The notes under the pieces are model-generated. The model was not told the origin of the DNA, made no database searches, and was given only the letters and a program-made list of their open reading frames with translations. Position numbers and translations under genes: made by a program. From NCBI RefSeq assembly GCF_024721305.1, contig NZ_JAMXOD010000003.1:1-64000 (forward strand): a stretch of 64,000 bases of DNA. The letters run 5' to 3'. This document shows, one piece after another, positions 26,767 through 36,593 of this stretch; position 1 is the stretch's first letter, and each line of letters opens with the position of its first letter. This DNA is from Aequitasia blattaphilus. Lineage in GTDB: Bacteria; Bacillota; Clostridia; Lachnospirales; Lachnospiraceae.

Positions 26767-27963
26767 TTATTTCTTAAAGAAATCTGGGATTTTGATATCC
26801 TGTTCCTTCACACTACTCTTTGGCGTCTTCACATTGTTCAGAGATGGTGTTGTACCACCCAAAGGTTTTTTTACACTGCTATCAGAACTTCTTGTAGGTG
26901 CAAAACCTAAATCCAAATCTTTGCGTATTGGCTTTCTCTCAAAGTTTGTACTTGGCTGAACTGGTTTTGTCTGCCCTTCCAACCGGCTCTTTAGCTTTGA
27001 AGCTGTTCCACCTTCATTATGAAGACCTGTGGCAATAACCGTAATCGTAGCTTCATCAGCTTTCGAATCATCATACATAGCACCGAAGATAATGTTCGCT
27101 TCTTCACCGGCCAAATCCTGAACATATTCAGCTGCATCGGATGCATCCATTAAAGTAATATCTCCAGATACATTAATAATAACATGGCTTGCGCCTGCAA
27201 TAGTTGTTTCCAATAAAGGACTGGCAACAGCTTGTTTTACTGCTTCAAGTGCCTTATCGTCACCTCTGCCTTGTCCAATACCAATATGGGCAATACCCTT
27301 ATCAGTCATAACGGTCTGTACATCAGCAAAGTCAAGGTTAATTAAGGATGGAACATTAATCAAATCCGTAATACCCTGGATACCTTGTTGTAAAACTTCA
27401 TCCGCTTTCTTCAATGCTTCTGGCATCGTAGTGCGTCTATCTACAACCTCTAAAAGCTTGTCATTTGGAATAACAATCAGAGTATCAACAGAATCACGAA
27501 GCTTTTCAATACCTGTAAGAGCATTGTTCATTCTGGTTTTTGATTCAAAACGGAAAGGTTTTGTAACCACACCTACCGTCAGAGCTCCCAACTCCTTTGC
27601 AATTCTTGCTACTACTGGAGTTGCTCCCGTTCCGGTTCCGCCTCCCATACCGCAAGTTACAAATACCATATCAGCACCTTTTAAAGCTGCAGAAATCTCT
27701 TCTGAACTTTCTTCCGCTGCCTTTTCTCCAACCTCTGGCTTTGCTCCCGCGCCAAGACCTTTTGTGATTTTCTCACCTATCTGCATAAGTGTTGGAGCTT
27801 TACTAAGCTGCAATGCTTGTTTATCTGTGTTTATAGCAATAAACTCGACTCCTGCAATTTGTTCATCGATCATTCGGTTAACGGCGTTATTACCACCTCC
27901 ACCAACACCAACAACTATTATTTTAGCTGCTGCTTCTGATTCATTCGTTTTAATTTCTAGCAA
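26767..27963 (-). CDS. ftsZ: Cell division GTPase FtsZ
   Basis: 398 residues. FtsZ polymerises into the division ring. The tubulin signature [11 protein letters not shown] is near residue 106, the T7 loop [11 protein letters not shown] near 208, and the conserved C-terminal peptide [10 protein letters not shown] that binds membrane tethers ends the protein. The start is TTG at 27961-27963 with AGGAGG eight bases upstream; no ATG lies in a better place. Own promoter at 28038-28066, then a strong terminator. No ftsA lies upstream. Confidence 0.98.
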   Translation of the reverse strand: MLEIKTNESEAAAKIIVVGVGGGGNNAVNRMIDEQIAGVEFIAINTDKQALQLSKAPTLMQIGEKITKGLGAGAKPEVGEKAAEESSEEISAALKGADMVFVTCGMGGGTGTGATPVVARIAKELGALTVGVVTKPFRFESKTRMNNALTGIEKLRDSVDTLIVIPNDKLLEVVDRRTTMPEALKKADEVLQQGIQGITDLINVPSLINLDFADVQTVMTDKGIAHIGIGQGRGDDKALEAVKQAVASPLLETTIAGASHVIINVSGDITLMDASDAAEYVQDLAGEEANIIFGAMYDDSKADEATITVIATGLHNEGGTASKLKSRLEGQTKPVQPSTNFERKPIRKDLDLGFAPTRSSDSSVKKPLGGTTPSLNNVKTPKSSVKEQDIKIPDFFKK

Positions 27964-28037
27964 GGGTTCGTCCTCCTTTGTTCGTCCTTATCATCTATAC
28001 TTCCCACTGGGTATTTTCTCTGATACACCTATAGTAT

Positions 28038-28066
28038 ATAATATAGTTTTTTGTGTAAAATTTCAA
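28038..28066 (-). promoter_or_regulatory. Promoter of ftsZ
   Basis: Minus-strand TTGAAA (28061-28066), 17-base spacer, TATTAT (28038-28043) in the 142-base gap between ftsQ and ftsZ. Confidence 0.7.
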
Positions 28067-28105
28067 TAACTTTTGCCTAATTTCCCGAATTTTTCTGCAT
28101 TTCAC

Positions 28106-28840
28106 TTAACTATCGGGAGGAATCTCACCTTTTTTGAAAGTAATTGTATGATTCCCTCTTTGATAATCCTCCATATGAAGGGTGCCTTCCTGACCTTCTA
28201 ATTTTTCAATTATAGGGGGAAGCTGTAAAATCTGATCTTCACTTACCTTAGTTCCCAGATTCACATACACCGCTCCGTAGTATACATAAATACTATTATT
28301 TTTATAGACTACTTTATCTGCATGAATCTCTTGTGTCTGCAAAAGCCTGGTTGCTTCTAACAATTCTTTAAAAACTTCTTTCTCTTCTGTTTTCAAAGAT
28401 TCATATAAATTCAATTCTCCAATTTCAACTCCTTCTATTAAAGGAACATCAATTGTATGTGTATTACTTTTTAGAACAACCATTCCCTCCCCATCAAAAT
28501 AAAAAATACCATTTTCATTTTCAATATAGCCAGAAACAGTCTTTTCCTTTACATGAACTTTTAAAACCCAGGGTTTCCCTATGCTTACCTTTATCGAATC
28601 TAAATGAGGAAGACTTTTTCCTTTTCCAAGCATGTACTTCCCACAAACATATAACGTATTCGTCCCATATGGATCCTCTGTAATTAATTCGGTAATTGAA
28701 TTTGAGTCCGTATACTCATTTCCCGAAACCTCAATTTTCTGAATGTGAAAGAAAACAAAAAGTGACAGAGCAACAATCCCAATTCCTATCAATGCAGTGA
28801 AAAAATGATAGATTCTTACACTCAACTTTTTTTTCCTCAA
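28106..28840 (-). CDS. ftsQ: Cell division protein FtsQ/DivIB
   Basis: 244 residues: a short basic cytoplasmic tail, one membrane segment (about 15-33), and an extracytoplasmic POTRA-type domain opening IQKIEVSGNEYTDSNSITEL, followed by the FtsQ beta domain. DivIB/FtsQ joins FtsL and DivIC at the septum. The start is TTG at 28838-28840, seven bases after AGGGGAG; the ATG before it is out of frame. It follows murD directly. Confidence 0.9.
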   Translation of the reverse strand: MRKKKLSVRIYHFFTALIGIGIVALSLFVFFHIQKIEVSGNEYTDSNSITELITEDPYGTNTLYVCGKYMLGKGKSLPHLDSIKVSIGKPWVLKVHVKEKTVSGYIENENGIFYFDGEGMVVLKSNTHTIDVPLIEGVEIGELNLYESLKTEEKEVFKELLEATRLLQTQEIHADKVVYKNNSIYVYYGAVYVNLGTKVSEDQILQLPPIIEKLEGQEGTLHMEDYQRGNHTITFKKGEIPPDS

Positions 28841-28858
28841 ATCATCTCTCCCCTTTGT

Positions 28859-30205
28859 TTAAGATATAGAATTGACAATTTCTTTAAATTTATCTCCTCT
28901 GACCTCATAGTTCGGAAACATTCCCCAACTGGCACAGGCCGGTGATAGAAGGACTGCTTCTCCTGGATTTGCAATTTCTGAAGCTAATAAAACAGCCTCT
29001 TCAAAAGTGTCTACAAGAGTATAATCCAAAAAACCTGCTTTTTTTGCAGTCTGAGCGATTTTCTCTTTCGTATCACCTATCAATATCAGCATTTTAACTT
29101 TGCCGTCAAAGCTCTCAATCCACTCTGTATAAGATGAATCCTTATCGTATCCCCCACCGATTAGAACGGTTCTTCTTTCCATTGCCTGAATTCCCTTAAT
29201 CGCAGCATCTGGATTCGTACCCTTGGAATCATTATAGTACTTCACGCCCTTTACTTCTTTAATGTATTCAATTCGATGGGCAACACCTTTAAACGAAAGA
29301 ACACTCTCCTTTATGATATCAAATGGAATGCCCGCCGCAATCGCTATCAATGATGCAGCCATTACGTTTTCCATGTTATGGTCTCCTAAGATATGCAAAT
29401 CCGCTGTATTACAGAGAACCTTAATATCTTCATCCATTTTACAAATTATTTTTTTATCTTTCAGGTACATTCCTTGATCGAGAACTCTCTTACTGCTAAA
29501 GTATACTTTCTTTGCAGGAATACGTTTTTCGATTTCCTGTGTATAAGGATCTTCTTTATTCAGAACACAAAACTCCTGACCATCCTGATTCTTTGTTATG
29601 GAAACCTTTGCATCAACATAGGCTTCCATTGTATGATGCCGATTCAAATGATCCGGTGTAATATTGAGTATTGCGCTTACCTGAGGTCTGAAACGATCTA
29701 TTGTTTCCAATTGAAAGCTGCTTATTTCCGCTACTATTATCGAATCTTTTGTTGTCTGATCTGCGACCAAAGTATATGGATTACCAATGTTACCTACCAC
29801 AAAAAAATTCTTTGTATAGCGTTCTACAATCTCACCCAACAAGGTTGTGGTTGTGGTTTTCCCATTCGTTCCCGTTATAGCAAGGATTTTCCCTTGTCCA
29901 CAGCGGTATGCAAGTTCAATCTCTCCAATGATTTCTACGCCTTTTTCCTTCATCTCCAGGATTTCAGGCAAATCAGTGGGAACCCCTGGACTTAATATTG
30001 CCATATCCAGTTCACCGATAATCTCTCTTGGAAACTCACCGAGATAAATAAGAACCTCTTTTTGAAACTCTTCTTGTATTTTCTCCCGGATCAGCCCGTT
30101 ATTACTATCATAAAACCGGAGATTTCCTCCATGATTTTCAACTAATTTCCCGGCTCCAATCCCGCTTTTCCCAAGACCGTATACCAGTACATTCTTATTC
30201 AACAA
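28859..30205 (-). CDS. murD: UDP-N-acetylmuramoylalanine--D-glutamate ligase
   Basis: 448 residues. Adds D-glutamate to UDP-MurNAc-L-Ala in the cytoplasm. Mur ligase signatures are present: N-terminal VLVYGLGKSGIGAG, P-loop GTNGKTTTTTLLGEI near 112, NITPDHLNRH near 185 and NDSKGTNPDA near 313. The start is TTG (30203-30205) with GGAGG seven bases upstream; the first strand follows at once, so no longer start is needed. It lies between mraY and ftsQ. Confidence 0.97.
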   Translation of the reverse strand: MLNKNVLVYGLGKSGIGAGKLVENHGGNLRFYDSNNGLIREKIQEEFQKEVLIYLGEFPREIIGELDMAILSPGVPTDLPEILEMKEKGVEIIGEIELAYRCGQGKILAITGTNGKTTTTTLLGEIVERYTKNFFVVGNIGNPYTLVADQTTKDSIIVAEISSFQLETIDRFRPQVSAILNITPDHLNRHHTMEAYVDAKVSITKNQDGQEFCVLNKEDPYTQEIEKRIPAKKVYFSSKRVLDQGMYLKDKKIICKMDEDIKVLCNTADLHILGDHNMENVMAASLIAIAAGIPFDIIKESVLSFKGVAHRIEYIKEVKGVKYYNDSKGTNPDAAIKGIQAMERRTVLIGGGYDKDSSYTEWIESFDGKVKMLILIGDTKEKIAQTAKKAGFLDYTLVDTFEEAVLLASEIANPGEAVLLSPACASWGMFPNYEVRGDKFKEIVNSIS

Positions 30206-30217
30206 TTTTTTTCCTCC

Positions 30218-31174
30218 TTACATTGCCATATAAGCAATCCCACAAAGTATTGTTGTAACAATTGTAAACACCGTTACCACTCTTGTTTCAGACCAGCCCA
30301 GAAGTTCGAAATGATGATGAATTGGTGCCATTTTAAAGAAGCGCTTCCCACCTGTTTTTTTAAAATAAGTTACCTGTATCATCACAGAAACTACTTCAAT
30401 TAAATAAACCAACCCAAATATAAGGATGAAAAAGGGCATATTCAGCATATAGGCAGCACCTGCCACAAACCCTCCAAGAGCTAAGGAACCAGTATCTCCC
30501 ATAAATACCTTAGCAGGATAGGAATTAAACAGCAAAAATCCCATAAGTGCACCTACCATTATCAGTGCAATTGGTTCTATCCCACCATTTAACACCACCG
30601 ATGCCACACTCAGAAAAATAGCAACCGGGATGGTCACACTGGATGCAAGACCGTCTAGTCCGTCTGTAAAATTGGTTCCATTTACCGTTCCCAAAACAAC
30701 AACAAAAAGAAGGGGTACAAAAAACCATCCAATATTAAAGTATCTGCCTTTCAAAAAGGGGATTAATATTTCAAAACTGACATCGGTCAGAAAATTCACA
30801 TAGAATGCGAAAATGATTGTCACCAAAAATTGCAAAACCAATTTCTGCTTCGGAAGTAAGCCATCCGAATCTTTTTTGATTACTTTCAAATAATCATCTA
30901 TAAATCCAATGAGTCCAAATCCCACAGTAGATATAAGCACCGGTACAATATGGGGATAGTCTCGTACAAAAAAGAGAGAAACCAACACCACACTACTTAA
31001 TATCATTACTCCACCCATCGTCGGAGTTCCTGCTTTTTTTAGATGAGATGCCACACCCTCTTCTCTTTCCGTCTGTCCCATTTTCATCCTTTGTAAAAAC
31101 GGGATTACAAAAGGTCCCTGTATGGCACATATTATAAATGCAGCAATTCCTGCAAGTAAAACTTTATTATCCAT
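30218..31174 (-). CDS. mraY: Phospho-N-acetylmuramoyl-pentapeptide-transferase
   Basis: 318 residues, about ten membrane helices. Makes lipid I. The signatures EEGVASHLKKAGTPTMGG near 40, FIDDYLKV with the catalytic aspartates near 90, NFTDGLDGLA near 170 and PIHHHFE near 285 are intact. Ribosome binding site GAGGAGGAAGAGAC is placed before the ATG. Middle gene of the division cluster. Confidence 0.98.
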   Translation of the reverse strand: MDNKVLLAGIAAFIICAIQGPFVIPFLQRMKMGQTEREEGVASHLKKAGTPTMGGVMILSSVVLVSLFFVRDYPHIVPVLISTVGFGLIGFIDDYLKVIKKDSDGLLPKQKLVLQFLVTIIFAFYVNFLTDVSFEILIPFLKGRYFNIGWFFVPLLFVVVLGTVNGTNFTDGLDGLASSVTIPVAIFLSVASVVLNGGIEPIALIMVGALMGFLLFNSYPAKVFMGDTGSLALGGFVAGAAYMLNMPFFILIFGLVYLIEVVSVMIQVTYFKKTGGKRFFKMAPIHHHFELLGWSETRVVTVFTIVTTILCGIAYMAM

Positions 31175-31226
31175 TTTGTCTCTTCCTCCTCTAACTTACA
31201 AAGTATACTGCATTTCATGTTTTTTT

Positions 31227-33032
31227 TCAATGTGTTCTTTGGATTCCTAAATAGGGGAAGATTTCTTCCATGATCTGTCCAGCCATTATAGTTGCATATC
31301 CTCCTGATGACTGAGAACCCACATTTGGCTCATCAATCACTACATAGACTAAGACCTCTGGGTTGTCCTGGGGCGCATATCCAATAAAGGACTGGACATG
31401 TTTTCCATTCCCTCGGGGAAGTTTTTCCGCTGTTCCTGTTTTCCCTCCAATATCATATCCTTCAATATTAGCCGCTTTACCTGTTCCGTCTGTTACAACT
31501 CCTCGTAAATAATCCTTAACTAATTCACTGGTTTCCTTGGAAATCGTCTTTTTCAAAAGAATGGGCTCTATGTTTTCCGTTACGGTGCCATCTTCATTTT
31601 GAATCTGTTTTACTACGTGAGGTTTGTAATAATCGCCTCCATTAATAAGGGAGCAAAAACCTGATGCCAATTGGTTCATCGTAACCGTAAAGTTCTGTCC
31701 GAATCCATTTGTTGCAAGGGTTGCATCATCCATATTGTCCACAGTGTACAAAAGACCTTGTTCTTCTCCTGGCAGATCGATATTGTTGAACTCACCAAAT
31801 CCAAATTGTTCTTGGATGCTTACCATATTTTCACGCTCCAGCTTTTTCGCAATCTGCATCAACCCAACATTACAAGAATTTTCCATTACTTGTTTTAAGG
31901 TCTCTGTCCCGTGGGCTGTTCCTCCGTAACAAGTTATATTAAACCCTCCTACGTTCAAGCTTCCCGAGCAGTGAAAAATCTCATCGCCACTCAGAACACC
32001 CTTGTCAAGTGCTACAGCAATTGGAAAGGGCTTAAAGGTAGATCCTGGTTCAAAAGGTGTGTTTACACAGAAGTTATTCCAAAGACCATTTAGCTTGGTG
32101 GTTTTTTCCTCTTCGTCCATGCCTTGCAGCTCTTCTTCCGTATAATAGCTGCTCAGATCTCTGGGGTTATTTAAATCATAGCTGGGATAAGTTGACATTG
32201 CCAAAATTTCACCATTTTGTGGATTCATTACAATGACACCTGTATTTTTACTTCCACCGCCTTCATTTGGGCCATCTTTGTTCGCTTCGTTAAAATCTCT
32301 TACATATTTATCCACAATACTTTGTATTTGTACATCAATTGTTGTCACAACATTTTTTCCATTGATCGGTTCTTTCATCGTACGATTAAATGTCGCTTCT
32401 TCATCCTGGTATCCATATCTTCTTCCATTAATTCCATTTAAGACATCATTATAATATGCCTCAATCCCATTACTGCCCACATTACCATCTACTACAAATC
32501 CAATCGTACCGCATGCTAATGTATTGTAAGGATAAGAACGTATATAATCATCCTCTAACCAGACACCTTTTACGTATGGGTTATTCTCTGTATCATCTAC
32601 AATTTCATTGAACTGGGTTGCAACCTCATAGGAAATATCTTTTTTCAGAATTTGATAACTGCTTCCCGGATTTGCTTCCAGTTTTTCTTCCACTTCTTCT
32701 TTTGGAATCTCAAATATCTTTTCAAGAACCTCTAACGTAGGTTCCTTATACTCTTCCTTGCCAAGTAAAACCTTTGCATCTAAAATAACGTTATACACTC
32801 TCTCACTTGTGGCAATTCTCGTACCATTCCGATCCAATATATCTCCTCTTTTAAATGCAATTGGCTGGTTCGAAAACTCTTGATTATCCAAGACTATTTT
32901 TTTGTACTTATCTCCATCCGATGCATTTATTTTTGATATAACACCCACTAAAATGAGAAAAACCAGCAATATTGACACAAATAATATCGCTAGTTTTTTT
33001 TTCATAAATTTTTCAAAAATTCTTTTTTTCAT
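31227..33032 (-). CDS. ftsI: Class B penicillin-binding protein (FtsI/SpoVD-type transpeptidase)
   Basis: 601 residues. One N-terminal membrane helix, a PBP dimerisation domain from LDRNGTRIATS near 68, then the transpeptidase with STFK near 330, SCN near 390 and KTGTAEK near 540. It cross-links septal peptidoglycan on the outer face. The C-terminus stops soon after the transpeptidase, with no PASTA repeat, which favours an FtsI-like over a SpoVD-like role, though the position next to mraY fits either. GTAGGAG precedes the ATG. It follows ftsL. Confidence 0.92.
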   Translation of the reverse strand: MKKRIFEKFMKKKLAILFVSILLVFLILVGVISKINASDGDKYKKIVLDNQEFSNQPIAFKRGDILDRNGTRIATSERVYNVILDAKVLLGKEEYKEPTLEVLEKIFEIPKEEVEEKLEANPGSSYQILKKDISYEVATQFNEIVDDTENNPYVKGVWLEDDYIRSYPYNTLACGTIGFVVDGNVGSNGIEAYYNDVLNGINGRRYGYQDEEATFNRTMKEPINGKNVVTTIDVQIQSIVDKYVRDFNEANKDGPNEGGGSKNTGVIVMNPQNGEILAMSTYPSYDLNNPRDLSSYYTEEELQGMDEEEKTTKLNGLWNNFCVNTPFEPGSTFKPFPIAVALDKGVLSGDEIFHCSGSLNVGGFNITCYGGTAHGTETLKQVMENSCNVGLMQIAKKLERENMVSIQEQFGFGEFNNIDLPGEEQGLLYTVDNMDDATLATNGFGQNFTVTMNQLASGFCSLINGGDYYKPHVVKQIQNEDGTVTENIEPILLKKTISKETSELVKDYLRGVVTDGTGKAANIEGYDIGGKTGTAEKLPRGNGKHVQSFIGYAPQDNPEVLVYVVIDEPNVGSQSSGGYATIMAGQIMEEIFPYLGIQRTH

Positions 33033-33040
33033 AGCGTCTC

Positions 33041-33529
33041 CTACTTGGTTCCTATTTCAGATTTTACAACTGTCCCCTTATCAGGAATGTTGTTCACCTG
33101 TTCTATAATATCACTTGTAGGGCAGTCATAGCGAATAATTTGTTCCGGCATTGCATAAACCATTCCAAGTTCTGAAATAGCTCTATGTCTCACCGTCTCT
33201 AAAGTAATGGAATCCTTAATCGCATTTTCCTTCGCATTATTTGCTTCCTTCAACGAGGCTAGCTCTTCCTGTTTTTCGCTAATCGCTTTGGAAGTTTCTG
33301 TTACCTTAGACTGCACATTTATAAAGTTCACACACACAAAAAGAGTAATAACTGAGGCAATAGCCAAAAAAAAGACATATCCTGCATTCATCTGACTTTC
33401 CCTTTTAACGTTTTTACTCGTTCTAGGACTTCTATTCTGTTTCTTTACCGGTTTTTTTTCCGGTTTTGGTGTATATGCAGGCTTTGTCACTACGTTTCCA
33501 TAAACGTAATTAGCTCTCTGGTTTGCCAT
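33041..33529 (-). CDS. ftsL: FtsL-like cell division protein
   Basis: 162 residues with a basic, proline-rich cytoplasmic tail (about 1-45), one membrane helix near 50-70 and a coiled coil ([27 protein letters not shown]) in the extracytoplasmic part, the plan of FtsL/DivIC. Homology is weak, as is usual for the family; the position between rsmH and ftsI supports the call. The ATG at 33527-33529 has AAGGAG in front and is preferred over one five codons upstream. Overlaps the rsmH end. Confidence 0.8.
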   Translation of the reverse strand: MANQRANYVYGNVVTKPAYTPKPEKKPVKKQNRSPRTSKNVKRESQMNAGYVFFLAIASVITLFVCVNFINVQSKVTETSKAISEKQEELASLKEANNAKENAIKDSITLETVRHRAISELGMVYAMPEQIIRYDCPTSDIIEQVNNIPDKGTVVKSEIGTK

Positions 33530-34466
33530 GGTTACTCCTTTCAAATATTCTTAATTTCGCACTTTTGGATCTCGAGTTTTCATTTAACTCTTCTTCTCCT
33601 GGCAAAATCGGCTTTCTTGTAATCACTTTCCCTTTTGATTGATTTCCACAAACACATATTGGGAAATCCGGAGGGCACGTACAAGGATTCTCAGCTTTTC
33701 TAAACAGCTGTTTCACGATACGATCTTCTAAAGAATGAAAGGTTATAATGCATAATCTTCCACCTGGATTTAACAAATCAATCATATCCTCTAAGGTGTT
33801 TCTAAGAACTTCTAATTCCTTGTTCAGCTCGATTCTAATTGCCTGAAAAGTTTTTTTCGATGGATGTCCGCCCTTTTTTCGTATTTTCATTGGTATAGAC
33901 ATCTTTATAATTTCCGTTAACTCATTGGTAGTATCAATGGATCTGTTCTGTCTTTCCTTGACAATATTTTTTGCAATGTTTTTCGCAAATTTGTCTTCTC
34001 CATAATCTCGTATAATGCGATACAAATCCATTTCACTATAGGTATTTACGATGTCCCTTGCCGTCAATTCCTGACGTGTATCCATCCGCATATCCAAGGG
34101 AGCATCTTCCCTGTAGGAAAAGCCTCGCTCCGGAGTGTCCAGTTGATACGAAGACACGCCCAAATCAAGGAGAATTCCATCCACTTTGTAAATACCTCTT
34201 TCTTGCAGCACTACTTTCATATCCTTGTAGTTACTTCGAATGATAATGACATTTCCATCAAAGGTACTCAGCCGCTTCGTCGCCGCTTCGATTGCCATCT
34301 CATCCTGATCTATTCCTATAATACTCCCCTTGTTGCTCAGGTGTTTACACACTTCAAAAGCATGCCCACCTCCACCAAGCGTTCCGTCTACATAGCTTCC
34401 ATCCGCTTGAATGTTTAAACCGTCTACTGTTTCGTGCAAAAGTACTGATGTATGTTTGAATTCCAT
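33510..34466 (-). CDS. rsmH: 16S rRNA (cytosine(1402)-N(4))-methyltransferase
   Basis: 318 residues. RsmH methylates C1402 in the 16S rRNA P site. Signatures: [15 protein letters not shown] at the start, SAM-binding [15 protein letters not shown] near 27, [12 protein letters not shown] near 105, and [16 protein letters not shown] near 245 with a Cys-rich segment [12 protein letters not shown] near 275. Second gene of the division cluster, right after mraZ. Confidence 0.98.
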   Translation of the reverse strand: MEFKHTSVLLHETVDGLNIQADGSYVDGTLGGGGHAFEVCKHLSNKGSIIGIDQDEMAIEAATKRLSTFDGNVIIIRSNYKDMKVVLQERGIYKVDGILLDLGVSSYQLDTPERGFSYREDAPLDMRMDTRQELTARDIVNTYSEMDLYRIIRDYGEDKFAKNIAKNIVKERQNRSIDTTNELTEIIKMSIPMKIRKKGGHPSKKTFQAIRIELNKELEVLRNTLEDMIDLLNPGGRLCIITFHSLEDRIVKQLFRKAENPCTCPPDFPICVCGNQSKGKVITRKPILPGEEELNENSRSKSAKLRIFERSNHGKPES

Positions 34467-34477
34467 TTTCTCTCCCT

Positions 34478-34918
34478 CTAGAAACTGAAACCGCTGTCTT
34501 CAAGACCAGAAGCCAGTTCTTCAATTGACTCCTCAATCTCAGCACTTTGTGCCTCCCACATAGCTCTGTCCCAGATTTCGGCGTGCTTCCCCACACCAAC
34601 GAAAACAACTTCTTTATCTAGTTTCGCAAAATCTCTGAGCGCCGGCGGGATAAGTGTCCTTCCTTGTTTATCCAGGTCTGCATCATTTGCACTTCCCTGT
34701 ATAAACCTGGCAAGCTTTCTTGCCTTTGCGTTGGTAGTAGTAGACAGTTCATTTAATCTGCGTTCAAAAGTGTTCCATTGCTCTTCAGGATATACATTCA
34801 GGCAATTATCCATACCTTTTGCAATGACGAAATTCTCCCCTAGATCATCACGCATCTTTGCAGGTATCATCAATCGGCCCTTTGCATCAATATTATGACG
34901 GTATTCCCCTTTCAGCAA
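34478..34918 (-). CDS. mraZ: Transcriptional regulator MraZ
   Basis: 146 residues, two AbrB-like half domains: [20 protein letters not shown] (5-24) and [20 protein letters not shown] (about 80-99), each with the family DxxGR motif. MraZ represses its own division operon through direct repeats. The start is TTG at 34916-34918 with AAGGTGA six bases upstream; a GTG nine bases earlier is the alternative. The upstream region holds an operator with repeats every 10 bp (34952-34985) and a promoter at 34993-35021. Confidence 0.95.
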   Translation of the reverse strand: MLKGEYRHNIDAKGRLMIPAKMRDDLGENFVIAKGMDNCLNVYPEEQWNTFERRLNELSTTTNAKARKLARFIQGSANDADLDKQGRTLIPPALRDFAKLDKEVVFVGVGKHAEIWDRAMWEAQSAEIEESIEELASGLEDSGFSF

Positions 34919-34951
34919 TGTACTCACCTTCTCCCTTTGAAGTAGATTTAC

Positions 34952-34985
34952 CACTTCTTACCACTTTTTGACACTTTCTACCACT
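34952..34985 (-). promoter_or_regulatory. MraZ operator: four AGTG repeats at exact 10-bp spacing
   Basis: On the minus strand four (A)AGTG boxes, three of them AGTGGTA, start 10, 10 and 10 bp apart (CACT on the plus strand at 34952, 34962, 34972, 34982). A degenerate fifth (CATT at 34992) keeps the phase. They lie just downstream of the -10 box, so bound MraZ would block initiation. MraZ sites in other bacteria are also short direct repeats with 10-bp steps. Confidence 0.88.
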
Positions 34986-34992
34986 TGAAACC

Positions 34993-35021
34993 ATTTTACC
35001 TCATATTATAAGCATAATCAA
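34993..35021 (-). promoter_or_regulatory. Promoter of the mraZ-led division cluster
   Basis: Minus-strand TTGATT (35016-35021), 17-base spacer, TAAAAT (34993-34998). The start point would be near 34986, at the first operator repeat. Confidence 0.8.
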
Positions 35022-35045
35022 GCCCCAAATTTCTTAAAAAAGAAT

Positions 35046-35080
35046 AAAAAAAAGAGTTTCGCATCTTGCAAAACTCTTTT
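35046..35080 (-). terminator. Terminator after the glucosaminidase gene
   Basis: Ten-base arms AAAAGAGTTT and AAACTCTTTT with a further GCA/TGC pair inside, followed on the minus strand by a T run of eight. It separates the glucosaminidase group from the mraZ promoter. Confidence 0.88.
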
Positions 35081-35118
35081 TTGAAACAATTCACTTTATT
35101 GCACTTGTTCAGGACTGT

Positions 35119-36291
35119 TTACTCTCCATACCATGCTATTCCTTCGTATTTCCATCCTTGGCTCTTCAATACATTTACCTCGTTTTGATCCAAAGTATAA
35201 TGGTGAGATCCACTTTTCAATCCCGGATTAAATAAACGATAGACGGTTTTCGTACCACCTGAATTCCAGGCAACACCTTCGTAATTCCAACCGTGCTTAC
35301 TCTTTAAGGTTGATACTTCATTCCAATCCGTTGTGTAATGATGATCCTTTAAAACAGGATTGTATAAACGGTAAACTGGTGTACCTGTCTTCGGCGGATA
35401 CCATGCCACGCCTTCATAAGTCCCCCATCCCGTTTGAACAAGGTAATCCCTTTCTGTTGCACTGGCCGTATAAAAATGCTCATAATTTCCCGGATTATAC
35501 AAACGATACATTCCAGGGTCTTTATCGTATTTTGTCAGTCCATATTCTTCGATTATCCGATTCAAGGTTGTATTGTATGTTGGGCTGGTTGCATAACGCC
35601 CTTTTAAACAGTCCGTCGCCTCTTTATAAGACTTTGTATTGCTCTTCCAGGCTCCCGAATAATAATAAACACCTGATTGGAAGGATGTGGTTCGAATTAC
35701 ATGCACATTATCCAGCAAAGACTCTCTATAAGAAGGATACTTTCGGAATGCAGCATTAATCTGATACCATCCTCCTTTTGAAGCATCATATTCTGATGTA
35801 AGCATCATAACACTCTGCCCATTGTAACTTCCCTTAATTCCAAACAAATTATAATTCGGTGCTTTTGATAACGAGCTGCCACCCCAGCCACTTTCACAAA
35901 TCGCCTGGGCAATCATGACAGAGGCATACATATCATTTTCCCTGGCAGCCTTCTCTGCTAAAGGTGCAATCTGGTTGATAAAACTTTGCTGTGAGCCAAT
36001 AGCCCGTGCATACATCCTGCCTTCTGCTGCCTCGTTCATTCCCTCTTCCATGGATGAAGGGGAAGCAAACATCAAATTTCCATACTCGTCATACTCATCA
36101 TAAGACTCTACAACTTCCGGCTCTGCTTCTGGCTCTTCCGGCTCTTCTGTTTCCCCTATCGCTTCTGGCGCTTCTCCCTCGGTTATCTCCTGTACATTCT
36201 CTGATACATTATCCTGAGCAAAAGACAAAAGACTGGTCGATGCCAAGCTCATAACCAACACGCCGCTGCACAATAATCTCTTAATATTCAT
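35119..36291 (-). CDS. Secreted glucosaminidase-domain cell wall hydrolase
   Basis: 390 residues. A signal peptide ([25 protein letters not shown]) is followed by a Glu/Pro-rich linker (35-65), a glucosaminidase domain (about 100-245; [14 protein letters not shown] and [12 protein letters not shown] are typical of the family) and three tandem repeats of about 44 residues starting at 261, 306 and 350, each with YRL(Y/F)NP...HYT...GW.YEG(V/I)AW. The repeats look like the DUF5648 wall-binding type. It probably cuts glycan strands of peptidoglycan. It follows the small membrane protein gene by 30 bases and ends at a terminator. Confidence 0.9.
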   Translation of the reverse strand: MNIKRLLCSGVLVMSLASTSLLSFAQDNVSENVQEITEGEAPEAIGETEEPEEPEAEPEVVESYDEYDEYGNLMFASPSSMEEGMNEAAEGRMYARAIGSQQSFINQIAPLAEKAARENDMYASVMIAQAICESGWGGSSLSKAPNYNLFGIKGSYNGQSVMMLTSEYDASKGGWYQINAAFRKYPSYRESLLDNVHVIRTTSFQSGVYYYSGAWKSNTKSYKEATDCLKGRYATSPTYNTTLNRIIEEYGLTKYDKDPGMYRLYNPGNYEHFYTASATERDYLVQTGWGTYEGVAWYPPKTGTPVYRLYNPVLKDHHYTTDWNEVSTLKSKHGWNYEGVAWNSGGTKTVYRLFNPGLKSGSHHYTLDQNEVNVLKSQGWKYEGIAWYGE

Positions 36292-36321
36292 TTCTCCCTC
36301 CTATGAATATATAATCTCCCC

Positions 36322-36564
36322 TTATTCTGCTGACTCTATTCCATTTAAATAATTATTCACTTCAGTATAATCAACCTCAACGCTTTCAACCGGCTTGCGA
36401 TTTTCAATATATCTTACTGTTGATATTCCACACCAGGCAATAAGACACAGTCCTACAAGAGAGTAGGCAACTCTTTTTGCCATCTTTATTCTCTTTTCCT
36501 TTTGTACCTGAGCCTTTCTGTTAATCTTACTCTTTTTATAACGTTCTACCTTTTCCTGACTCAT
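36322..36564 (-). CDS. Small single-pass membrane protein, function unknown
   Basis: 80 residues. A very basic N-terminal half (KKSKINRKAQVQKEKRIKMAKR), one membrane helix (about 32-50, VAYSLVGLCLIAWCGISTV), and a short acidic outer tail (VEVDYTEVNNYLNGIESAE). Positive-inside rule places the N-terminus in the cytoplasm. Its layout resembles FtsL/DivIC-sized division proteins but lacks a coiled coil, so no function is claimed. Ribosome binding site GGAGG lies nine bases before the ATG. It sits between degV and the glucosaminidase with 30-base gaps, so likely one transcript. Confidence 0.7.
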   Translation of the reverse strand: MSQEKVERYKKSKINRKAQVQKEKRIKMAKRVAYSLVGLCLIAWCGISTVRYIENRKPVESVEVDYTEVNNYLNGIESAE

Positions 36565-36593
36565 CTATCATATCCTCCAACTTTTTTCTTTTT

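Noticed and set aside
27431-28069. 212-residue plus-strand frame over ftsZ
   Set aside because: Antisense shadow of ftsZ; runs into the ftsZ promoter region and has no ribosome site.
29393-29995. 200-residue plus-strand frame over murD
   Set aside because: Antisense shadow of murD with no ribosome binding site and no recognisable domain.
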